NCBI GenBank assembly: GCA_001600415.1 | Contig: BCJX01000009.1 | Span: forward strand, 292,074 to 356,073 | Origin: Pascua guehoae | Lineage: Eukaryota; Basidiomycota; Tremellomycetes; Trichosporonales; Trichosporonaceae | Direction of reading: 5' to 3' | Length of the DNA: 64,000 nucleotides | Notes under the pieces: model-generated | Told to the model about the DNA's origin: nothing | Seen by the model: only the letters and a program-made list of their open reading frames with translations | Databases searched by the model: none | Part shown: in pieces, positions 35,390 through 47,700 of the stretch | Layout: each line of letters starts with the position of its first letter | How positions within the stretch are numbered: position 1 is the stretch's first letter | Translations under genes and position numbers: made by a program

Positions 35390-38300
35390 ATGACCCAAGT
35401 CACCCCCGAAGTCACCTCCGAGCACCTCGACGACATCTTTGCGCAGGTCGACGCCATCGAGCAAGGCAACGACGATGTCGTCCTCAACTCGTGCGATGAG
35501 GAAGACGAGTCGGATCTCGACGAGCCCAAGGCCCTTCCACCAACCCCTGATATCGACGATACACCTGCATTTCAGTCCCGAGCGTCTCCGTTTGCCACTG
35601 CCAGCTCGTCCCGCCCTGCCCCCTACCGCCCAGTGATCGGCCAGACGCCGCTTCGCCGCCCCCTCGCGGCGGCACAGGGGAACGGAGTGGCGGCTTCCTT
35701 AGGGCGTGGGGGAAGGATGGTGTACTCTGTAGACAAGGGAGATCGCGACGCCAAGTATTACATGGTACAATGGTGAGTTGCGGAAACGACGGGCAGCTGA
35801 CAGTTGCAGGAGGAAGCCACAGACAAAGAAGGTAGGTGACTTCTGCTGAGGGTAACGGTCCCTGCTAACACTGCAGCATAGTACGATCACCTCGTGCTAA
35901 TATAGACACGCATCTGACAGATCCACAGAGACCTGGGATGGAGACGCGTATCTCAAGCTCGAAGGCAGCCGCGTGGTCATGTTCTCCGAGGAAGGACAGA
36001 AGTGAGTCGATGTTAAGGCAGTGAGCTGCGTCCAGAGCTCATGTGCAGCATGGGAACAACCGCCATCGCGGGCGGTGGTGCTCTGGGGGAAGGATCCGAG
36101 CTCCGAATTAAAGGGCTAGACTGCGAGGTGGACCGCGAGGTTAGCGCCGACGAGTAAGTGACCCCTCTGTCAACGCAAATGGACCTTCCTTCTGACGACA
36201 GGTTCCACCGAGCAACAAGCTGCCTCAACAATGCGGCCAATACACCCGTTCGCCCATCATTAGCTCCCCCTATCCGCTCAGCATTAGCAACCCCAGGAGG
36301 GACACGAACACCTGTGCTTGGCACCGGCTACGCAAAGCCGTTCAAAGCGCCCACTCTCATCCGCCCGTTCTCCGCTCCCACTGCTGCGGGACCCTCAACG
36401 TCGTCGTCGAGCACCGGATCCCTTGTTCCCAAGGCTGTGTCGGCAGACTCGTTCTACGCCAAAGCTACACCTCCCAAGAAGATTGTCATAGGGGAGAAGA
36501 GCAGCAAGGAACGCGAAGCATGGGGTGGCGCGTTGCACGACCCGGGTGCCAAAGAAGCCGTTGTCTTCCAGCGCCCTCCTGCGAGTGAAGCGAAGCGAAG
36601 GTAGGCCCTAGTGTGCACATGTCGCCTCCCATCGCTGACGCTCTTAGGGATACAACCATCAACGATGTTGTGCTCGACCCACACCTGACCTCAAAGATGC
36701 GCGAGCACCAGATTGAAGGCATCAAGGTAAGCTGGAGTCGGTGGCATTGCTGATGACAGTTCATGTATTCCTGTGTCATGGGGATGACAGGCGCGAACGG
36801 ACAGGGCTGCATTCTCGCCGACGAGATGGGCCTTGGCAAGACGCTACAGACGATTGCATTGATCTACACTCTGTGCAGTGGGTTCACCGAGCTGCATCAG
36901 CTAACTCAACAGAACAGTCGCCATGGGGAAACCAGTCTTCAATGTAGGGCACGATTAGATCCCGACTGACACGCTCAGAATCCAGCGTGCACTCATTGTC
37001 GTTCCCGTCACGTTGGTCAAGAATTGGAGGGCGGAATTTAGGAAGTGGTGCGTTCCACGTATACAGTGACAACTCACGCTTTAGGCTGCCCCGCGACTTT
37101 GTTGCCGTCGCTGTCGAAGATGGAGATGAGAGCAAGATCACCGCCTTCGTGGGTTGCCAGTGTTGCTGTCGCTGACAGAGAAGACACACAATCGTCGTCA
37201 GCAAGTGTTGATCATTGGATACGAACGTGTAGGTTTGGTATTCGGTCATGCCGGGTGATTACTAACTCCACAGCTGCGCAAAGTCATGTAAGCATGTGTA
37301 TGCTGCATGTAGCTTACCCCCAGTAAGCGTCTGGCTCAGTGTGAGCCTCCGATCGGCCTCATCGTCTGCGATGAGGGCCACCGACTCAAGGGCAAGGACA
37401 CGAAGACAACAAAGATGTTTGACGCGTTGAAGACAAACCGCCGAATCAGTGCGTGACACGGTTAAACTTCCAGCTAACGACAGTTCTCACTGGCACGCCT
37501 CTCCAGAACGACCTGTCCGAGTATTGGGCAATGGTAGGTCCCGATAACATCATGACAGTCTGACGTTGCAGGCAGACTTTGCGTGCCCAGGCGTTTTTGG
37601 CACTTACTCTGCCTTCTCTCGGCAGTACGAAAAGCCGATTCTCAAAGCACGTTTGGCGAACTGCTCTTCAAAAGACGCAGCGACAGGACAGAGGCGATCT
37701 GACGAAGTGCGTCACACGTTATCATTCCGACCTAACTTTGCAGATGAAAGAGCTCTCGCGCGAGTTTGTCTTGCGACGTACTGCTGAGGTGCTCGACAAC
37801 TATCTCCCTCCCAAGAGTGAGTGTGCTCTGGTGCGTGGGACTGTACTGAACCTCTCCACAGCGGAATACGTCGTCTTTGTCAGCCCGACCACGACGCAGC
37901 TGGAAGTTCTTACCCGGATCCTTGGTTGTGGTGCAGCGGCACTCATGAACCGCTTGCGCGGGCAAAGCTTCGCAATGAGTAAGACACGATTGACCAGCAC
38001 CGTGGCTCGCTAACAGGATACAGTCAATTACCTGAAGAAGGCTGCCAACTCTCCAAGTGTACGTTACCCGCCGTTGGCACATCTGACTTGTTCTAGTTGC
38101 TGCGTAAAAAGGACGACGACAGCTCGGGAAGTGACGACTTGCTTTCAATCATCCAAAGCGCAATTGCGCTCCTGGGGCCCGACAACCGTGTATTCAACTT
38201 CAAAGAGAGTGGTCAGTAGTTGGATGGCGACTGTTAATGGGATTGCTAACCTCCAGGCAAACTCATCATTCTGGACCGTATCCTGCAGAAGGTGTACGCT

Positions 38301-39739
38301 GCCAGGACTGAGAAGATTGTCGTCGTTTCCAACTATACGTCGACACTGAACATTATCCAGGACATGTGTGTCAAGCGCCGTTACTCGTTTCTGCGCCTCG
38401 ACGGCAGCACGCCTCAGAAGCAGCGCCAGGATCTGGTGGAGCGGTTCAACCGCACTGATCGTTTAGACAGCATGGTATTCCTTCTCAGCGCCAAGGCGGG
38501 TGGAGTTGGCATCAACCTTATTGGGTGGGTGAAAGTGGCGTGGCCGTTGCTCACCCATGCAGTGCTTCGCGGCTGGTTCTGTTTGACAGCGACTGGAACC
38601 CGTCCACGGACCTGCAGGCAATGGCGCGCATTCATCGGTAAGCCATGATCTTCAGGGGGAGGCTGACGCGCAGTGACGGGCAGAAGAAACCCGTGTTCAT
38701 CTACCGGCTCCTGACCACCAACACTATTGATGAGAAGATCTACCAGGTGAGGGTGGCGCCTGAATAGCTCTGACGCCCAGCGCCAAGTCACCAAAACCGG
38801 TCTCTCTGACCAGATGATGGGCGGGGCGAGCACAGGCAATGGCAAAGATGCAAAGGATTGTGAGTTTCGTGCAGTGTCGCGTGTCCTGCTGACTCTCAGC
38901 ATTCTCCAACGAGGAGCTGCGCGACATCTTCACATTGGACGTACAGACGAATGGCTGCCAAACACGTAGGTAAAGCGTCGGTGTTTGGTCGCTAACCTGT
39001 TAGACGACCTTTTGGCATGTCCGTGTGGGGGTAAGAATACCGTCAAGGACGAGAGCGAGACCCCGAGCGAAGTGTCACCAGAGTCCAGCGACGAGGAACA
39101 CGAGGCGGTGTTTGTGGCTGCGTCCCAGTTTGACCCTGAGCCTGTGAGTGTCCACACCCCATGGCGCGTCAGCTCACACCACAGACGCCAAAGATGGTCC
39201 GCAAGGTCAGAAACATGCAAGAGACCGTTGCTAATATCCAGACCGAGCGCGCACAGCAGGCCAAGCTCGCTGCGCTTCAGGAGTGGTACCACATTGACGC
39301 CTTTGAGTCTGCGTCATTCAAGAAGGTCGGCGACGAGCTCCTGTACCATCTCATGAAGGACGACTTTAAAACACACGGCTCGGTCGCGGAGCCGGACCCA
39401 ATCGAGGATGCGGACGAGGATGAGCCTCCGGCGAAGAAGCGCAAGAACGGTGGTAAGACCAGGGCTATTCGTGCGGACACGAGCAACGCTAGTGACGACG
39501 AAGGTGGCGAGAACGAGGACGACGATGATGACTATGACGGCGGAGCAACGGATAGTGGGTCGGACGACTCGCAACCCGTGCGCGTTCCAAAGCGCCGCAG
39601 GCGGACGACGCGTGGGACCAAGAATGGCAAGACGGTCAAGATGGGCGAGAAGAGGCACAATCTGCGCAAGCTGGCGGACTCGGACCAGGGTGGGCGCATC
39701 ATGTTCCTGTTTGAGAAGAAGTCCAAGTCGCGCCTGTAG
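35390..39739 (+). CDS. RDH54: RDH54/TID1-like SWI/SNF recombination ATPase (RAD54 family)
   Basis: dsDNA-dependent translocase that acts with Rad51/Dmc1 in homologous recombination. 27 exons and 1104 residues by my model, all phases closing. The N-terminus carries the RDH54-type motif YYMVQWRKPQTKKHKTWDGD, assembled from exon 2 (35810..35831), a 4-nt exon (35877..35880) and exon 4 (35929..36001). Helicase motifs: [15 protein letters not shown], Ia [46 protein letters not shown] region [52 protein letters not shown]. Other tiny exons: 36913..36943 (31 nt), 37274..37287 (14 nt), 37484..37533. The C-terminal exon (39185..39739) adds an acidic stretch ([20 protein letters not shown]) and a basic end ([14 protein letters not shown]), about 185 residues. 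The intron at 37149-37180 would be only 32 nt, needed because the frame otherwise hits TGA. Length exceeds yeast Rdh54 (about 960), mainly through this tail. Confidence 0.93.
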
Positions 39740-40066
39740 ACTGGGGTTTAGACTGCATGGGTTGGCATGGGAGGGAGGGAGTAGAATGGTCGAGGAGACG
39801 ATTAGACGTCATACGAGGAGATAGACGTGGGGGTAGCGGTGTATGTATGTGACATACAGTATCCGTGTGCAAACAGAGCCTGGCGACCATGTCAGTCAAC
39901 AACCCAGACGGTGTATGTCCACTACCCAGAGGCTGGCCGGCCACCATTGGCATCGATGTTCAGTGACCCGTAAACGCCCTCGCTCAAAGTGGAGTATCAA
40001 AATGCCATGTCTATGCGTCCTGCCCCTACAAACACTACGCCCCTGCAACCTCTACCCCTCTACCCC
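39740..40066. other. Convergent intergenic region
   Basis: 327 bp between the stops of the RDH54-like gene (+) and mitochondrial uS17 (-). Only 3' ends expected; no further feature seen. Confidence 0.6.
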
Positions 40067-41475
40067 CTAGCTCTGCTTGTCCGCCTCCGGCTCCGCAGGC
40101 TGCGCCACCTCGTCGAGCGCACGCTCAACCCGCGTCTTGGCTTTGGGCACCTCGTGGCGGTGGTCGATGCTCTGGATTTTAAAGTGCTTGCGCTTGGAAA
40201 ACGGCTTGCCGTGCAGAATCGTCACGCGGTCGCCTATCCTCGATTCTGGGGGTTAGTCGTGTGCGTGCGCGTGAGGAGGTGTAGGCAGAATAAAGGCTGA
40301 GCGTTGGGGTCGGTGGTAGAGTGGTAAGTGAAGGAATGGCCGCCAGAAAGGCAGCCGAACCGGGAAACGACACCAAACAAAGTGGCCACAAAGACTCGAA
40401 TGGAAGCAGGACCGTCCTCTAACGCGACCCCGGTGCCTTGGTCCCCGCGTTGGCTCTTACGACACGTCCTCATACCCCATTATCCACGGACAGATGCTCC
40501 GCCACCGTAACCCCCGCGCGCAGTCACCGACGCTTCACCCCACGCGCACACGGGTACCCACGCGTACCATGGACACCACGCGCGCACCGGATCCACGTCG
40601 GCGATCCCGGACGAGTGTTCGAGTACGCGACCGGGGCGGACAGGTCCGTGGCTGCTCCCCTCGCACGCTGGGGTGGTATCGCCGTGCTGTCCGGTCTTGC
40701 AGTCCACTTGGACCGCTGCCCTCGAGATACACTCTGAGCTCTCACGTCCGGCCCGTCCACTGTAGAGCGCAACACATTCCTCCCACGCATTCCTTCCTCT
40801 CTCCACCCCTTGCCAGCTCCGTGCCGGACGCCGCCCCACCCTTGCCCACACAAGACTCAGGTTCCCACTCAAGACTCAGACTCCCACTCAGACTCACCCT
40901 CCGCCTCGTCGTGCACGAGGAGCTTTGTGGTACGGTGCACCGGCTTGAGGAGCTTGGGGTGCTCGAACGTGCGCGAGATCTGCGGTCAGCTGTGGCCTGA
41001 GAGTATCCGAGCTGTCGGTGGCTCGCTGTCTCGCTGTCTCGCTGTCTCTCTGTTCTCCCTGTGTCCCGCTGCTCCACTGTATTGTTGTATTTCTCCGTTT
41101 CTATACCGCGTTCCTCTTTGCCATGGTCCAGCTCCCTCCTTGGCATACCCGTCCGAGTCGCCCTCGGCCGTTCCATGCCTCTTGTCCACTTTCGTCGAGC
41201 CCCGCTCGTTGACGCTCTCCGTCGACGGTGCACCCTCCCCCGCAGTCCCGACTCTTTCTCGCGGCACATTCGGCCACATTCCCCCACCACTCTCCCACCT
41301 CCCCGCGCTTCCCCTCGACTCGTTCTCATCCCCGCCTCGGGGCCTCCACTTTTCGGATCACGGGTCGAGAAAAACGCAGCCAAACAGCAGCGCCGAAATC
41401 GATACGCACCGTGACGGTGACGGTCTTGCGCATCGCGCCCGTCTTGGTGACGATGCCGGTGAGAATGTTGGGCAT
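40067..41475 (-). CDS. MRPS17: Mitochondrial small-subunit ribosomal protein uS17m
   Basis: Nuclear gene for the mitochondrial S17 homologue, an OB-fold 12S/15S rRNA-binding protein. Three exons: 41410..41475, 40898..40979, 40067..40245; 108 residues, phases closing. It begins MPNILTGIVTKTGAMRKTVT, the start of the S17 beta-barrel, continues HPKLLKPVHRTTKLLVHDEA and SRIGDRVTILHGKPFSKRKH, and ends in a fungal-type acidic tail (ALDEVAQPAEPEADKQS). No separate targeting peptide is visible, as in some short mitochondrial S17 proteins. The introns are 430 and 652 nt, over three times the coding length and far above the 35-100 nt normal here. The first intron contains GACAGCGA repeats. I looked for C/D or H/ACA snoRNA boxes in them and saw no convincing pair. 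Confidence 0.9.
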
Positions 41476-42342
41476 GGCGGCGAGAGTGTATGCGAGGGCG
41501 TCTGGTGTGGTAGAGTCAATGTCGCTGTCGGAAGGAAGTCTAGGTTGGTGGAAAGACGAGTTCGAAAGAGTGAGTGCTGAGAGGCGGAAATCCACAAAAG
41601 GCCACGTGGGTAGTCCTTATTCCATCCCCCCCTTATTGTAGTGTGATGTGGTGCTGTGTCTGGATTTGGCTGTGCATTCCTCTGTGGTTTGCCCGTTCCA
41701 GCCCTTTGCCTTCCTTCCCTCTTGCGTCCTTGCTTGCTTGCTTGCTTCTCTGGCTCTGGGTGCCCTCGTCATTCTCGCAGTAGTTACTCTATTTCCTCGG
41801 TCGTCGTCGTCGACATCAATCCACGTCGACCTCACTCCACCATCCCCTCCTCTTCCTCTTTCTTCCCCATCTCTCCTTCTTCATCGTCTCCTGTACCACC
41901 ACCAACAGCCTCGTCCCCATCCCGGCCCCCGTCTTCGCCGCTCGTCGTGAAGAGGCCCCCACGCCACGTCGGTTGTCTTGCCGTGTCTCACGTCACCGGG
42001 CTCGCACGCGTCACGCGCCCTCGTTCCTGCACGGCCGCCGCGTCAACACCCAACACCGACCCCTGCCCCTCTGGTCGGCCATTGTCACACAGCGCCCGTT
42101 GACATCTGACATCTTGGCATCGAGCATCGCCTCGTCTCTTCTTCCCTCTCTATCTCTCGGTCCTTGGCCGCTTTCCTTTGTCGTTTCCCCGCCACCGCCG
42201 CCGCCGCCCATTCCACAGCAGCCGCAGCCGTACTCGACCCGCGTGTGTCTCGGATACACCCCCAGTGGAGCGAGTCACCGGCTCACCAGCCACCTTCCTC
42301 TCTCCACTCACCTCACCGCTCACCACTCGCTCGCCACCAGCC
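41476..42342. promoter_or_regulatory. Divergent promoter region, uS17m / Ser-Pro-rich protein
   Basis: 867 bp between two divergent start codons. Strongly pyrimidine-rich on the plus strand (41690-41900), with a TTGC tandem repeat near 41732. Open frames that continue the downstream gene leftwards have the same low-complexity composition and no start context, so I read them as non-coding. Confidence 0.5.
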
Positions 42343-44351
42343 ATGACCGTCATCCCACCAGGCGCAAAGCTCGGTACGTCTGCGTCTACGTCTGCGTCTT
42401 GGTCTGGGGTCAAGCTTCCCAGCCGCATGCGGTGCACACCCGCGTTGCCGCCGCGTGCGGACGAGTTGCAGTGAATGCGTCCGTCTCTGCCGCAAACGGA
42501 ATACGGATGCGCTTCTGCACGCGTCAGATTCGCGGGGACGATCGCATGCCGCGGGTGGTATGCTGTACCTCTTCGCACTTGCTTGCCACCGTGCTCGTAC
42601 TCGCTTCTCCCCTCGCTGTCGTCGCTTGCACAACCCTCCCTGCCGTCGTTACTTGCATGGCCTCCCCCATCTTGTGTCCCCAATTGCGCCCCCACTTCCT
42701 TCCTCCTCCCACCTCAATTCCTTCCATGCCAACCGCCCCGAGGCTCACACTAACCGCAGCCCCCGTCGACCTCCCGCCACCGCCGCCGAGTGCGGACCCG
42801 CGCGAGCCCGAATCCACCGGGCGGCGCACTCGCACCCCGCAGCGCGGCGCACGCTCGCCGTTTTCGTCGCGTGCGTCGTCGCCAACGCGCGAAATGAGCC
42901 CGCCACTTGTCGCGCCCTCGCCCCGGAGCGGCAGTGTCGGCAGCCACACGGCCTTGGCGCCAAAATCTGCCAACACTGGCGCTGCGGTCGCGGCTTTGTC
43001 TCACGCCCAGCCCCAGTCTCAGACACAGAGCCCGCTCAGCCCGCATGCGACACTGAGCGCAACGTCGCTGAGCCCGACGTCGACCTCACTCGCTGCTGCG
43101 TCGTACGCGACGGTCGGCTCTGGGCCACACGGACACAGCACGCTGTCGCGCCCGTCGTCGCCGTCGTCGATCCACTCGTCGGGCTCTGCCATCTTTGAGC
43201 GCGACATTGAGGTGCCGGCGGTGGCGTCTCTGAGCCTCAACAACGCACCGACGCTGAGCCACAAGTCGTCGCGCATCTTCCACCCGCACGGCTCGAATCT
43301 CGAGCTCACCGTCCCCGCCGTGCTCGATGACGCCGTCGAGGCGCTCACGGCCCAGGACAATGTCGAGATTGAGGCCCCCGCGCCGACCGGCATGGCCCGC
43401 TCGGGCTCGACGGGCGTCGCCGTCAGCCCCGCGCTGCGTGCGCGCGTCGTGTCCATGCCGCCCCATGGCCTCATGGGCCTCGGCGTCAGCAGCACCGGGT
43501 CGCTCTCGCACTCGCCCTCGCCCCCCAGCTCGCCGAGCCAGGGCCAGATTCTCAACAGCCTCAACACGCAGATTTCCCCGCTCGCACTCGCTTCGTCCGC
43601 CCAGGGCGGCGCAGCGCTCTCGCCCATGTCGTCGCTTCCCGCCCCGCTCGTCGGCTTGGGCACCGCCAGTGCAGGTGCAGGTACACGCTCAGGCTCAGGC
43701 TCGAGCGCGAGTCCTCCCGCCCAGCAGACCATGGCGACCTCGAGCGACACGGCGTCCACCTCGGCGTCGTCGCCCACGTCCCCCGTGTCACCTACACAGG
43801 GCCAACAAAAGCACCGCCCGGCCCCGCTCCGCCAGCTGAGCGGCAGCGCGCTCATGCCTGGCGGCTGGGCGTTTGAGGAGGACGCACACGGCGCAACAGC
43901 CGTCAAGGAGGACCCCGCCAGTGCCAACCTGCACGTCAACCCCGCCAGTGCGAGTGCAGCCTCGACGAGCCCCAGTGCCCACGGTGGCCCAGGCGGGCTC
44001 GGCTCGGCCCTCCCGGCCCACTTAACCCCAACAAAGGACAAGCGCCGCATCTCGTTCATCTCGTACAACGACCTGCTCCTCAGCGTGCCCACGCAGGTCA
44101 CGTCGCTGGGCGAAATCACGAGCGGAAACCTCTCCCCGGACCATTTGCCCGGCACAGTCAGCCCGAGCGTCGCGTCGCGCTCGCCCGTGATTGCCGCCGC
44201 GAGTCCGGCAGTCTTCCCCGGCGCCCCCGCAGCGGCACCGCTGTCGCAGACCCAGGCCCAGGCCGGGCAACATCCCGCAGAGTGGACGCGCGAGGGGCTC
44301 GGGCGCGGGCTCGAGCAGCGTCTCGAGGATCTCGTCATGTACGACAAGTAG
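42343..44351 (+). CDS. Ser/Pro/Thr-rich protein of unknown function with conserved C-terminal block
   Basis: Two exons, 42343..42373 and 42760..44351, 540 residues (MTVIPPGAKL joined to APVDLPPPPPSAD). Most of the protein is disordered Ser/Pro/Ala-rich sequence full of SP and TP sites (for example PSSPSSIHSSGSAIFERDIE), typical of a phosphorylated scaffold. Two parts look folded or binding-competent: residues about 435-475 (KDKRRISFISYNDLLLSVPT then SLGEITSGNLSPDHLPGT) and the amphipathic C-terminus (EWTREGLGRGLEQRLEDLVM). RISF.SYNDLL-type blocks occur in uncharacterised fungal proteins as far as I recall, but I cannot name a family. No membrane segment. The frame is open for another 370 nt upstream of exon 2, so an unspliced alternative start exists; the ATG at 42343 with GTACGT donor and CTAACCGCAG acceptor is the neatest model. 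Confidence 0.7.
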
Positions 44352-44735
44352 TATAATGTGTTTCGGGATATGGTCTAATCCAGAGGAGTGCCCAGAGTCC
44401 AGAGGCGAGTGACAGTAAGAGGGACCAAGCTAGTCGGGACCACACAGGTAAAGAGAATCCCCCTTTTTTTCGTACAGCGTTCGTCGTAGGGTAGCCACAG
44501 TGTGGTATTACATGCAGGTATCAAGTGTTGCTACAGCGTACAACTGGGTTCTGGCGTCTACACCCGTCTACGCTCTAGGTGCACGTTGGTGTCTCGTCGT
44601 GTCGTCTCGTTTGGTGGGCTGTCCTTGTCGTCGGCTCCCCGTCTCCTTCTCGTCGGATGCGTCGTTTACTCTCCCCTCTTGTCGCCGCTCTCTTGTCTCT
44701 TCTCTGAGCATTTCTCTTTCCACCAGGACACCATC
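44352..44735. other. Convergent intergenic region
   Basis: 384 bp between the stops of the Ser/Pro-rich protein (+) and the siderophore transporter (-). Nothing recognised. Confidence 0.55.
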
Positions 44736-47700
44736 CTACTCGTCATCACTCTCCTGGCTCCGCTGCCAGCGCCGCAACAGGCGTCCCTCCTCGGCATCCC
44801 CCTCGCGCCGCCCGCGCCCGAGCGACATGTCTGACATGAGGTACCAGCACACGAGCGGCGGGAGGACTGCAACGAGCGCAGAGGCGAGCTGGGATCGTCA
44901 GCAACCATACTTGGAACATTCGCAACTTTCACCACGTCCACTGCTTCCATCACTCCAACCGCGTCGCCACCCCAAACCCCATCCCCACCAACCGCCCCAC
45001 ACACCCCTCCGCACTCACGATGAGCTTGTGCATGACGGCATGGTACGCCATCACGGCGCCGTCGCGCAGATAATCCCCGAGCGGGTGGCGTGTAATGGCC
45101 GTAAAGTCGTGGAACATGTTGGCGCGCATTTCCTCGCTGACATCGGGGAGAGCGCGGGCGAGCTCTGCGGGGAGGAAGGCGTTCCAGATACGCGTGGCGC
45201 CGGCGGCTCCGGCGCCGTTGCCCACCTCGGCGAGGAGGAGTGTGAGGGCTGTGGCGGCACCGACTTCGGCGGGCGAGACGGATGCCTGGGCGGCGACCTG
45301 GGCGGCGATCGAGGCAAGGCCGCCGCCTACGCCCTGCAGCGCCTGCGAGCCGACGAGCATGAATGCGGATCCGGCAGCGGAGCGCGCGGGGAACATGAGG
45401 AGCACGCCGAGGAGGCGCAGGATGAGGCCTGAGAAGAGGAGCCACTGTGGGTTAGCCGAGGTCAGGTGGACGGCGGTGCGGCCGAGGGATCGCAGTGGTC
45501 GTTGGGTAGCGGACACCATGCTCGCACTGGGACATGCTCACCTTGAACCTCCGCGTCGCGGCCATTGCCGCACCGGCGCCAATACCCGCAATGGTGATGG
45601 CGAGCGCGTGCGTGTAGATAAAGTAGGTCGTAATGCGCGGGCTCCAGTCCTCGGTGACCAGGACAAACCTGGCGTCAGTGGGTGTTCTCAATAGTAGAAA
45701 TGGCTCGAGGGGGTAAGTTGGGTACAACCCCAAGTGTTGACAGCTCTGTTGGTTCGGGTTTGTCTGGCGCAGGGTTCTTTGCGCCATCTTGGCGTGCACT
45801 TTCTCGGCGTGCACTGCAATGTGTGGGATACCAGTACACAACACGCAGCTAGCTGGGCACCCAACCCGACCGCACGAGCTCAAACTACGTTCTCCTGTCT
45901 CAACTCACGGGTAGAGATACGTGTACGTGAGATAAAAGCTTGCAAAGTCGATAAAGCCAATGACGCATGCAGCCAGCACGGCAGGTTTGCGGAAGAGGTG
46001 GAGCGGCAGTGCGGGGTGGCGCGTTCTGCCCTCGTGCACGAGGAAGACGACGAGGAGGACCGCGCCCGCTGCGATGGCCGGAGGGGACGACGAGAGCAAG
46101 AGGAGGGCAAGAGCCGTCGTGCCCATGAGAATGCCGGGGATGTCCATCGCGTGCATGTCGCCAACGGCGGGCGGTCGCGACGAGCTGGGGGCGGGCGACG
46201 TCGGGAGCGAGGGGAGTGGCGCGCGGAGAGTTGTCGGCGATGACGGGAAGGAGGCAAAGCCGGATGCCGACGGGAAGGACGGTGATATTGGGGACGTGGG
46301 GGTCATGTCGGATGACGGTGAGGGGAACTCATCGTCGTCATCATCGTCGTCGTCATCGTCATCGTCGTCGGTGCGGTGCGCGAGGAGTGCGCAGGCAAGT
46401 GGCACGAGGAAGACCGGGACGAGGAGAGCAAACTGGGGTTAGCGGGGATGACTGTAGAGAATGCTCGGCCTCGGACCGGAGACTGTGTCCACAAGCCCGC
46501 CGTCTGCTTCGAGACACACTCGGCCCTCACAGCCGGAAGAAGTCCGGCTCTGGGACACGACTGGCTGCCTAGTGCCAACACCCACACACACCCACACACC
46601 CACACACCCACACACACACACATACACACACACACACACCACCGTCGACAGCCCCACTGCGCCCACGGGACTCACCATGCCATACCCGAGGCGCCATCTT
46701 GGCAGGACGCGCGTGACAATCTCTGCCGCAACGAAAATATTAATGACAAACGGTGCACTGAGGAGGGCGCCCGCGAGCCCGCGCCAGCGGAGCGACGTCG
46801 TGTCGGCAATGATAATCTGGAGGAGCATCTGGAGCCCCGTGGCCGCGAGCGACTGGGCGTTAGCGTGTGCTCGTGCTCGCACTCGTGCTGCATGCTGCGA
46901 GACGGAGAGAGGGGCCGAGACAAGGGGACGGGAGAAAGATGAAAGGGGGCAAGGTATGTAGGTTTGGACATGACGCTGTTTCGAGCTTGCAAGTTTGGGT
47001 TGTGGCGGGCGGCGTGACGCGCCAAACATGCTTGGTGCGTGACATGGCCGCCACGGGTGCCAAACACAACAAGTCTGCGCCAGCTCGCATGTTGCCAACT
47101 GCATGCCAGGGGGGGAGATACGCACATGAATGGTCTCGCCGGCGGCAATCTGCGCAATGTGGTGTGACGAAGCAAGTGTGATCTGCCGTCAGTGGAGCCC
47201 AGTGGGTTGTAGAAGACGCGACGCACATATCCGAGGGCGTAGAGGGCGGCAATGAGGACGACGGCGCCGTCTCGTCCAATACTGCGGATTAGCTTGGATT
47301 CTGGCAGGTGGGGGAGGTGCCAACGTTGGAGTGGCAGATGGTGCGCTCGGCGCTGGGCACCGCATGCAGTGTAGGCGCGGGTGTGCCATTCGGTGCGGCA
47401 ACCGCAGGCTACCGCACCACCACTAGGCAACACCTCGACGTAGTACCGGCACCACCAGCACGACCACCACCCCACCTCCCAACCTCGACTTCGACTCTGC
47501 TCGCCAACTCACACCTCGGCCAAGCGCGCCGACAACGGTTTCCCAACCGCAATCGCAATCGCCTGTGCGGTCGCGACGCCGCCCGCGGCCGCGTGGGCCT
47601 GGACGGCGCTGGCGGCAAACGAGAGGTACTGGTAGGTCGTGAGGCCGTCGAGCGAGTAGATGTAGGCGGCGAGTGCGAGGGCGGGCGCGAGCGCGTGTCG

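Noticed and set aside
40246..41409. snoRNA hosted in uS17m introns
   Set aside because: No paired C/D boxes or H/ACA hairpin plus ACA that I could defend by eye.
41973..42342. Leftward extension of the Ser/Pro-rich protein's open frame
   Set aside because: No good start context; a start at 42343 with a consensus intron explains the gene better.
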